The position numbers and the translations under genes are program-made. DNA of 5,065 nt, taken from positions 1 to 5,065 of the forward strand of contig DHJA01000197.1 in NCBI GenBank assembly GCA_002404095.1, given 5' to 3'. Shown piece after piece: positions 1-5,065 of the stretch; within the stretch, counting starts at the first letter, position 1, and each line of letters opens with the position of its first letter. Origin of the DNA: Planctomycetaceae bacterium UBA4732 (GTDB taxonomy: Bacteria > Planctomycetota > Planctomycetia > Gemmatales > Gemmataceae). A model generated the notes under the pieces. The model was not told the DNA's origin and ran no database searches. It saw nothing but the letters and a program-made list of their open reading frames with translations.

Positions 1-2314
1 CGCTTTGCTGCGCTGTAGTGCTAATGCCGGGTGTGTCGCTTACTCGCCGGACGGCAAAGTGTTGGCCTCGGGGGGCGACGGCGGCGCGGTTATGCTTTGG
101 GACGCCGCCACGGGAAAGGAACTGCGCCGGTTGGTCGGGCATCAATATGGAGCGAGGGCGCTTGCCTTCAGTCCGGACGGCGCCGTTCTGGCGTCCGGCA
201 GTTTCGACGCGACCATCCGCCTATGGGACGCCGCGACGGGGAAAGAGTTACGGGTCCTGCGAGGACACAAAGTGGCCGTCTGCGCGCTGGCTTTCTCTCC
301 GGATGGGAAGTCTTTAGCTTCCGGCGGCCAGGACGATACCGTTCGAGTCTGGGATGCGGCCGCCGGGAGCGAGTTGCAACGTTTCGGCAACCAACACCCC
401 GGCTTCGCCTTCGATACCGTTGCTTTCTCGCCCGACGGAAAGACGCTGGCCGCCGCGGGCAGCGAGTACATCGTTCGCTGCTGGGACGTGGCAACGTGGA
501 AGGAATTGAAACGTCCGGAAGAGCGTCAGGATTGCTTTAGAAGCCTTGTTTTTACCCCGGACGGCAAGGTAATTGTCAGCGGCGGGTTCGACAAAACGGT
601 GCGCCTCTGGGCCGCAGCCTCCGGCAAGGAGACGCGACTCGTGAAAGTGCCGGAGCGCGTCTTTTGCCTCACCCTTTCGCCGGATGGCAAGATGATTGCT
701 GTCGGCGGAGGCGAGGGAACGATTACAATTCAAGACCTAGAAACGGGCAAGGAGTTGGTCTACTGGAAAGCGGATCGAGATGGTGTGTCAGGTCTGGCCT
801 TCGCCCCCAACGGCAAAACGCTGGCTTCGGCGTCAGGAAACGCCATTCGCCTGTGGGAGCCGGCTACGGGCAAGCGCCTTAATCCCACCACCGAGTCACC
901 GGATACAGTCTATCGATTGGCATTCTCCTCGGATGGACGGCGGCTGGCGGCGCTGACGGGCGGCTTTATGTACGAATCCCTCCGCCTCTGGGACGCCGTC
1001 GCCCATAAGCAACTATGGCGCGTCGCCGATATAGAGGGGCGGCAAGCTTCGCTAGCTTTCGCTCCCGAAGGCAAGACTCTCGCCACGTGCCAGATAGACC
1101 CCGCCGCCGTCCGCCTCTGGGACGCCGCCACCGGGGCGCCCGTCGGACGCGGCGAGGCGAAAGGAAGCGGTTTCGGCGGCGTCGCATTCTCCCCGGACGG
1201 GAGCCGCCTGGTATCTGGGTCAGACGGAGACTTAATTTTTTGGGATCCTAAGACGATGCGGGAAATCCGACGAATAAAAACCGGCAAGCACTCGACGGGT
1301 CAGATCGCGTTCGCGCCGGACGGCGAGACGATCGTATGCGGCGGACAGCGGGAGGTTGTGTCTCTGTGGGACGCTACGACCGGAGCGAAACTCCGGGATA
1401 TCGGCCTGCCGATCCAGTGGCCGGATTTCTTCGCGGTTTCCTGGGACGGCAGGACCGTTGCCGCTCGCGGCGGGGGAGACGCTCCGGGGACGCCTGATAT
1501 GAGCGTGCGCCTATGGGAGGCTGCCACCGGCAAAGAGCGCTGCCGACTCCGTGGATCACGGCTTTCCTACGCGGCGGCATTTTCGCCCGACGGGCGGACG
1601 GTCGCCACGGCAGGAGCTGACGGAGACGTATTCCTTTGGGAAGCGGCCACGGGCCGGGAACTACGCCGTTTAACGGGACACCTCGGCGGCGTACTTGCTC
1701 TGGCCTATTCGCCCGACGGAAAGGTGCTGGTCTCCGGCGGCATAGACGCCACGGTGCTTTTCTGGGACGCCGGAGCGCTCCAACCGGCCCGGCCGCAGCC
1801 TGCGGCCGACTTAACAGCGGCGCGGATGAACGAATTATGGGAGACCCTGGCCGCCGAGGACGCGGCGGCGCCCTACCAAGCCATGGCCGAGCTAGCCGAT
1901 CACCCGGTTCAGGCGGCGGCGTTCTTCAAACAACGGTTTCACGCGGGTGCGAAAATGGACGGCAAGCAAATCGCCAAGTGGATTACCGAACTCGATGACG
2001 ACGAGTTCGCTTCGCGCGAGAAGGCGATGGAAGAATTGAGAATCCTCGGACGCCAGGCGCAACCGGCCCTGAAAGAGGCGCTTCGAGGCGAGCCGCCGCC
2101 GGAGTTGGCGTATCGCGCGCGCCACCTTCTGGAAAAACTGAAAGATAGGACGGCGGCGCCTAACGAGCTGCGCTGGTCGAGGGCCGTCGAGGCGCTGGAA
2201 CGAAGCGACGCGCCGGAAGCCCGCGAATTTCTCCAGGCGCTCGCCGACGATGCCAGCGATCTGTCGCTGGCGCGGGAAGCGCGGGCGTACTTGGCGCGCT
2301 TGCCCGCCCCTTAA
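1..2314 (+). CDS. WD40-repeat protein with two predicted beta-propellers and a planctomycete-type HEAT-like C-terminal domain (5' partial)
   Basis: The reading frame is open at the left edge (first whole codon at position 2) and ends with TAA at 2312-2314. Numbering residues from the TTG at position 5, fourteen WD40 blades are visible. Each has an SPDG-like turn (for example residues 14-17, 56-59, 98-101 and 569-572) and usually a closing W-D (W32, W74, W116, W160, W202, W284, W329, W372, W413, W455, W504, W545, W587; the sixth blade has Q243-D244 instead). Fourteen blades at about 42 residues fit two seven-bladed propellers, roughly residues 9-293 and 294-590. A Pro/Ala linker (about 591-602) leads to a 167-residue alpha-helical tail whose 'ELDDDEFASREKAMEEL' and 'AQPALKEAL' segments look HEAT-like. 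WD40 propellers are protein-interaction scaffolds and have no catalytic residues. The TTG at position 5 is unlikely to be the true start, because family members usually carry a short stretch before blade 1. An N-terminal kinase or sigma-factor domain outside the window cannot be excluded. Partner and role are unknown. Confidence 0.93.
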   Translation, partial: ALLRCSANAGCVAYSPDGKVLASGGDGGAVMLWDAATGKELRRLVGHQYGARALAFSPDGAVLASGSFDATIRLWDAATGKELRVLRGHKVAVCALAFSPDGKSLASGGQDDTVRVWDAAAGSELQRFGNQHPGFAFDTVAFSPDGKTLAAAGSEYIVRCWDVATWKELKRPEERQDCFRSLVFTPDGKVIVSGGFDKTVRLWAAASGKETRLVKVPERVFCLTLSPDGKMIAVGGGEGTITIQDLETGKELVYWKADRDGVSGLAFAPNGKTLASASGNAIRLWEPATGKRLNPTTESPDTVYRLAFSSDGRRLAALTGGFMYESLRLWDAVAHKQLWRVADIEGRQASLAFAPEGKTLATCQIDPAAVRLWDAATGAPVGRGEAKGSGFGGVAFSPDGSRLVSGSDGDLIFWDPKTMREIRRIKTGKHSTGQIAFAPDGETIVCGGQREVVSLWDATTGAKLRDIGLPIQWPDFFAVSWDGRTVAARGGGDAPGTPDMSVRLWEAATGKERCRLRGSRLSYAAAFSPDGRTVATAGADGDVFLWEAATGRELRRLTGHLGGVLALAYSPDGKVLVSGGIDATVLFWDAGALQPARPQPAADLTAARMNELWETLAAEDAAAPYQAMAELADHPVQAAAFFKQRFHAGAKMDGKQIAKWITELDDDEFASREKAMEELRILGRQAQPALKEALRGEPPPELAYRARHLLEKLKDRTAAPNELRWSRAVEALERSDAPEAREFLQALADDASDLSLAREARAYLARLPAP
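29..1775 (+). repeat. Fourteen tandem WD40 blade repeats (about 126-base period) within the coding sequence
   Basis: Blade-encoding units recur about every 120-135 bases. The most similar DNA stretches encode the LWDAATGKEL segment (around 95-125 and 221-250) and its later variants at 1118-1140, 1512-1535 and 1637-1660. Blades 1, 2 and 14 are close to consensus, while blades 5-8 and 12 have drifted. Only three of the thirteen inter-blade junctions keep the canonical Gly-His dipeptide (residues 45-46, 87-88 and 558-559). These are protein-level repeats rather than a separate DNA element. Confidence 0.85.
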
Positions 2315-2378
2315 GTACGGAGGCAAGCGAGGACGATCAAAGCGGCTAGTGCTCTGTCACTCGTCGTTTGATGGGTAG

Positions 2379-2397
2379 GACGGTATTGCAAACCGTC
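2379..2397. repeat. Inner hairpin A of the palindromic element
   Basis: Arms gacggt (2379-2384) and accgtc (2392-2397) pair perfectly around the seven-base loop attgcaa. The loop contains the palindrome ttgcaa. Confidence 0.75.
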
Positions 2398-2400
2398 TGG

Positions 2401-2417
2401 ACGGATTGGAAATCCGT
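2401..2417. repeat. Inner hairpin B of the palindromic element
   Basis: Arms acggatt (2401-2407) and aatccgt (2411-2417) pair perfectly around gga; a 5-base stem with a 7-base loop is the alternative. Its sequence is clearly related to hairpin A four bases upstream (both begin ggacgg and end with a ccgt), which suggests the two arose by duplication. Confidence 0.75.
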
Positions 2418-2465
2418 GCTACACCACCCGTCAATCGAAGGTTGACAGAGCACTAGGTTGTGCCG

Positions 2466-3605
2466 CTAAAGCAGCCGGTCGAGGTCGGCGGCAATACGTC
2501 GGAGTGCGTCAAGGCAGGCGTCCACCGTATCCGCGTGTGCGAACAATGTGAGAATAGGCCAACCGGCTTTAATAGCCGTTCCCGGATGGGGAATGTCGGC
2601 AAACGCCGGCGGCTCCGACAAAATCGGCGGTGAACGTAGCACTTCGTTCCAAGGGCCGTCGTCCGGAAACCTCAGATCGCCTCGCGCAAAATAGACGGCC
2701 TTGCCGACGCATGGCGCCGAGGCGTCCGAGCACAGCGCCGGCCGCGGCGCGGACGGGACAAAGGCGGCGCGGTGCCAGGCCATCGCGGATAGGCCAAGGG
2801 CGTATTCCAGCACTTCGATCGAAGCGGTGTAGCGCGGGTTCACCTCGACGGGCCAGAAGTCGCCGTCGCGGACAATGCCGTCCACGCCGAACAGTCCGCG
2901 TAGACCACATTTGCGAGCCAATATAGAGCCGAATCGCTCGAGTACTTGCCGCTGAATGGCGTCCGGCCGGAGCGGGCCGACGCTTCCGCAGTAGTGGAAC
3001 GGGGCCGTGTGCAGGAAACCCTCGCCGACGAGTTGGCGGGTGACGCCGAGTAAGTGGGAGCGGTTGCCATCGGCGCAGAAGACGGCGGACCGCGACTCGC
3101 CTTCGATGAATTCCTGCAGATAGACAAGGGGCGAGGGCCGATCATCAGCGTCAGCAGTGGTCCAGAAATGAATGGGTTCGCCAAGCCCCCAGATCGGCTT
3201 GACGAGCCAGCGTCCGGCGGGCGCCCGGCGAAAGAAGTCCTTGACGGTCGGTGCGTGCAGGCTGGCGGCGAGGGCGGCCGCGCGGACAAGGTCGGGGCTG
3301 CGCGCCCGCAGTAATACGGGGCAATCGTTGCCCCAGAGCGGGCGCCGGAATGCCATGCGTTCGACGAGATACGGACGGTTCTCGAGGCCGCCGGTGTACA
3401 TCCAGGGTCCAGGAAGCTCGGCGCCGATCCAGTCGAGAAAGCCTTCGGGATAGGCGCCCGGCAGGCGCATGGCGGGGCAGCGCGCCTGAAGGTCGGCATC
3501 GGCGAAGAGGTCGGCGCACCACGGCCGCATACCGGCCCGCAGTGCGGAGAATGCCGCTGCGCGAGTGCTGGCGCCGAAGAGAATCAGATTATTGGCGTCG
3601 TCCAA
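2466..3605 (-). CDS. ATP-grasp domain protein (predicted ATP-dependent ligase/carboligase)
   Basis: This 379-residue protein should couple ATP hydrolysis to carboxylate-amine or carboxylate-thiol type ligation through an acyl-phosphate; the substrate is unknown. Residues 7-35 (ILFGASTRAAAFSALRAG...CADLFADADL) look like the N-terminal Rossmann-like pre-ATP-grasp lobe. The ATP-grasp core follows: K136-P137 in WLVKP, an adenine-contact segment LQEFIEG (163-169), and the metal/catalytic set D242, E254, N256 and R258 in GVDGIV...PVEVNPR. The 12-residue spacing from D242 to E254 matches biotin-carboxylase-type enzymes. A C-terminal lobe (about 300-379) contains DIPHPGT and GWPILTLFAHA. It resembles the predicted carboligases of COG2232, some of which I recall near tetrahydromethanopterin-linked C1 genes; I cannot confirm that link here. 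The start is the TTG at 3605-3603, because GGAG lies 8 bases upstream and the next residues begin the conserved Rossmann strand. An open frame runs further upstream to an ATG at 3842, but that part is antisense-like Arg/Gly-rich sequence inside the kinase gene. The gene overlaps the kinase stop by 22 bases. Oddity: the glycine-rich loop reads GLGEPI (140-145) where GxGGxG-like is expected. Confidence 0.88.
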   Translation of the reverse strand: MDDANNLILFGASTRAAAFSALRAGMRPWCADLFADADLQARCPAMRLPGAYPEGFLDWIGAELPGPWMYTGGLENRPYLVERMAFRRPLWGNDCPVLLRARSPDLVRAAALAASLHAPTVKDFFRRAPAGRWLVKPIWGLGEPIHFWTTADADDRPSPLVYLQEFIEGESRSAVFCADGNRSHLLGVTRQLVGEGFLHTAPFHYCGSVGPLRPDAIQRQVLERFGSILARKCGLRGLFGVDGIVRDGDFWPVEVNPRYTASIEVLEYALGLSAMAWHRAAFVPSAPRPALCSDASAPCVGKAVYFARGDLRFPDDGPWNEVLRSPPILSEPPAFADIPHPGTAIKAGWPILTLFAHADTVDACLDALRRIAADLDRLL

Positions 3606-5020
3606 GTCCGCGTCTCCAGGCCGGCATCGGCCGCGCCGACGCCCACCCTCGGCAACTGGAGGGTGAACCGGCTTCCCTTGCCTAGCTGGCTTTCCGCGGT
3701 GAGGCGGCCTCCCAAAGCACCGGCCACTCTTTTGGCCACCGCCAGTCCCAACCCGACGCCGCCAATCCCTAATCGATGCGAATGCGGCGAACGATAGAAC
3801 GCCTCGAAAACATGGGGAAGATCGTCGGGGGCGATGCCGCAACCCTCATCCTCGACCGCAAGAGTTACAAGTCCAGACTCCTCCCCGATAACGATGACGA
3901 CGGCAGTACCCGCCTCGCTGTACTTGGTCGCGTTGTCCAAAAGGTTGTCCACCAGTTGGCCGAGCAAGGGCGGCTGCGCTTTCACCCAATAGGGACCGAC
4001 GGAAGCGGCATCCCACTTCAAGTCCGCCGTTCGCACATGGGCCGCCCACGTTTGTAAGTGATCCGCCAGCCATGCCGATAGGTCAATCGTTTCGAGTTGC
4101 GTCAACTTGGTCTCGGCGTCGGCGCGGGCGAGAAACAGCAACATCTCCACGATTAGCCGCAGGTGGGCCGCTTGTTTCTGGACCAGCTTCAAGACACGGT
4201 CATATTCCTCGACGGGGCGATCGCGCCGAAACAAGACCTCAATTTGACCAAGAATGGCCGTCAACGGCGTTCTCAGTTGATGAGACGCATCGCCGGTGAA
4301 GCGTTGTTGCCGCTCGAACGATTCATGAAGCCGGGTCAGCAAGTCGTTGAACGCCCGGCCTAAATCTTCCAACTCGTCGCCGGTCCCCGCGTTCGGAAGG
4401 CGTTGCCCAAGATCATCGGCGTGGATCGTCCTCGCGGCGACGGCCATGCGGGTCAAGGGAGTCAACGCACGTCTACACAGCCAGCGCCCCAGCAGCGCGA
4501 CCGACGACCATAGCACTAGCGAAATCGCCGACAACACTATTGCCAGAGTTTGAAGCGCTTTTTGGACTGGCATTCGAGGCGCTGCGACCACAATATCGAG
4601 GATAGGAAATCTCTTCTTCCGTTCTTCGTCGCGCCGCTCGCCGTTTTCGGCTTTCGACTTGGCCTGCAGGCGCCGTCGCATCAATTGCCATGGTTCAGCG
4701 TCCCAGCCGGAAGCGGGTTGGCCGGCGTCCACATCTTTCGAGGCGTCCACTCGATTCCCTTGACCGTCCGTCACGACCCATTGTATCTTGTCGTCGCGCT
4801 CGGCTCCCACCGCAATCAGGCGTTCGTGAGGCTCCCATTCCAGGCCGTCCTGATCTTCTTCCGCGTCGGAGGCGAGAAGGTTCAGGGTCGATTCCAGGCG
4901 GTCCTCCATTTGCCGGTGAAGGTGGGAGTATGCGAGAGAATAAAGGGCCGCGGAGAATCCCGCCAGCACCACCGCCAGAGTGACAAGGAAGAACAGGGAT
5001 AGCCGCGTTACCAGCGTCAT
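3584..5020 (-). CDS. Membrane sensor histidine kinase of a two-component system
   Basis: A 478-residue inner-membrane kinase that should autophosphorylate a histidine and pass the phosphate to a response regulator. In order: TM1 at about 7-31; an extracytoplasmic sensor region of about 120 residues (34-153) with no recognised fold, ending in the charged segment ENGERRDEERKKR and then IVVAAP; TM2 at about 155-178; HAMP at about 179-232 (TPLTRM, then GDELEDLGRAFNDLL); HisKA with H247 in DASHQLRTPL; HATPase_c with the N box LVDNLLDNATKYS (N359/N363), G1 DEGCGIA (D391), F box VFEAFYR, G2 GGVGLGLAVA (420-429) and G3 GKGSRF. All catalytic boxes are intact. Gln instead of the common Glu follows the phospho-His; this is frequent in such kinases. 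The overall layout resembles heavy-metal/CusS-like or TctE-like kinases, but the ligand cannot be told. The ATG at 5020 is preferred: AAAGG lies 10 bases upstream and MTLVTRLSLFF leads straight into TM1. A GTG at 5062 would add 14 residues and has no visible ribosome site. A tail of about 20 residues after G3 carries the start of the ATP-grasp gene. The response regulator is probably just outside the window. Confidence 0.93.
   Translation of the reverse strand: MTLVTRLSLFFLVTLAVVLAGFSAALYSLAYSHLHRQMEDRLESTLNLLASDAEEDQDGLEWEPHERLIAVGAERDDKIQWVVTDGQGNRVDASKDVDAGQPASGWDAEPWQLMRRRLQAKSKAENGERRDEERKKRFPILDIVVAAPRMPVQKALQTLAIVLSAISLVLWSSVALLGRWLCRRALTPLTRMAVAARTIHADDLGQRLPNAGTGDELEDLGRAFNDLLTRLHESFERQQRFTGDASHQLRTPLTAILGQIEVLFRRDRPVEEYDRVLKLVQKQAAHLRLIVEMLLFLARADAETKLTQLETIDLSAWLADHLQTWAAHVRTADLKWDAASVGPYWVKAQPPLLGQLVDNLLDNATKYSEAGTAVVIVIGEESGLVTLAVEDEGCGIAPDDLPHVFEAFYRSPHSHRLGIGGVGLGLAVAKRVAGALGGRLTAESQLGKGSRFTLQLPRVGVGAADAGLETRTWTTPII
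3614..3617 (-). promoter_or_regulatory. Ribosome binding site supporting the TTG start of the ATP-grasp gene
   Basis: GGAG on the minus strand lies 8 bases before the TTG at 3605-3603. It sits inside the kinase coding sequence, so ribosomes finishing the kinase could restart here. There is no ATG or GTG near this point in the same frame. Confidence 0.6.
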
Positions 5021-5030
5021 TTTCGGCAAA

Positions 5031-5035
5031 CCTTT
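5031..5035 (-). promoter_or_regulatory. Probable ribosome binding site of the histidine kinase gene
   Basis: AAAGG on the minus strand lies 10 bases before the ATG at 5020-5018. It favours this start over the upstream in-frame GTG at 5062. The match to the Shine-Dalgarno consensus is modest. Confidence 0.45.
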
Positions 5036-5065
5036 ACCACAAGCCTCGCACCCCGGACTCACGAG

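Larger units (their letters stand above)
2346..2456. repeat. Palindromic REP/MITE-like element between convergent genes
   Basis: The terminal arms ctagtgctctgtca (2346-2359) and tgacagagcactag (2443-2456) are perfect 14-base reverse complements. Pairing continues inward between 2360-2376 and 2426-2442 with 12 Watson-Crick pairs, 2 G-T wobbles and 3 mismatches, giving an outer stem of 31 positions. Two smaller hairpins (2379-2397 and 2401-2417) sit inside it, so the whole can fold as a branched structure or a cruciform. The element fills most of the gap between the stop codons of the WD40 and ATP-grasp genes. It has no coding capacity and no T-run typical of an intrinsic terminator. The ends could be read as TA target duplications flanking GTGCTCTGTCA inverted repeats, as in non-autonomous IS630/Tc1-type elements, or as CTAG, but a single copy cannot decide this. 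It may also act as a bidirectional transcript end or an mRNA-stabilising structure. Confidence 0.75.

Noticed and set aside
1892..2326. Minus-strand open frame of 144 codons opposite the WD40 C-terminal domain
   Set aside because: Arg-rich and lacking any recognisable domain; the plus strand here carries a recognisable helical domain in frame with the WD40 array.
2371..2429. A true tRNA gene in the intergenic gap
   Set aside because: Anticodon-arm-like hairpins are present, but there is no T-loop consensus, no proper acceptor stem with 7 pairs at the right distances, and no D-arm.
2346..2456. Classical rho-independent terminator
   Set aside because: The stems are strong, but neither strand has a run of T after the hairpin. 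A role in ending transcription remains possible but is not shown.
2346..2456. CRISPR array or attachment site
   Set aside because: There is no set of direct repeats with spacers, no integrase and no adjacent tRNA. The repeats are inverted rather than direct.
3251..3685. Plus-strand open frame of 144 codons opposite the ATP-grasp and kinase genes
   Set aside because: Arg-rich composition with no motif; it is the antisense shadow of two well-supported genes in GC-rich DNA.
3606..3842. N-terminal extension of the ATP-grasp gene to an upstream ATG at 3842
   Set aside because: The extra 79 residues are Arg/Gly/Pro-rich, lie wholly inside the conserved catalytic end of the kinase gene, and precede a recognisable protein start with its own ribosome site.
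5034..5063. Possible tail of an upstream minus-strand gene (reads RESGVRGLW then TAA, 13 bases before the kinase ATG)
   Set aside because: A response regulator is expected here, and OmpR-type regulators end near a VRG-G-Y motif, but nine residues with an imperfect match are too little to call a gene.

Overview
The window looks like a piece of a GC-rich planctomycete chromosome, most like the Gemmataceae. This rests on the first gene: a long WD40 protein with many 'FSPDGK...LASG...LWDAATGK' blades, ending in a helical 'LW..LA..DAA..Y.A...LA' plus 'L.DDEFASREKA..EL' tail that I know from many planctomycete proteins. The assignment comes from protein character only; there is no rRNA or other phylogenetic marker here.

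Layout: (1) Positions 1-2314, plus strand: the 3' part of the WD40-repeat protein, open at the left edge. Fourteen blades can be counted, enough for two seven-bladed propellers, followed by a HEAT-like C-terminal domain. (2) Positions 2315-2465: the only intergenic gap (151 bases), lying between two convergent genes. Most of it is a 111-base element (2346-2456) with perfect 14-base terminal inverted repeats, a long imperfect outer stem and two related inner hairpins. (3) Positions 2466-3605, minus strand: an ATP-grasp family ligase/carboligase, probably starting at a TTG inside the end of the upstream gene. (4) Positions 3584-5020, minus strand: a complete membrane sensor histidine kinase (two TM segments, HAMP, HisKA, HATPase_c). 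Its 3' end overlaps the ATP-grasp gene by 22 bases, so the two are almost certainly one operon, transcribed leftward. The promoter and any partner response regulator lie beyond the right edge.

How they work together: the kinase and ATP-grasp genes are transcriptionally, and probably translationally, coupled, but nothing in the sequence gives the signal sensed or the substrate ligated. The WD40 gene converges on them and is probably an independent unit. The points most worth following up are the structured palindromic element, the kinase/ATP-grasp coupling, and the altered glycine-rich ATP-binding loop of the ATP-grasp protein. I found no clear evidence of an undescribed defence or mobile system.
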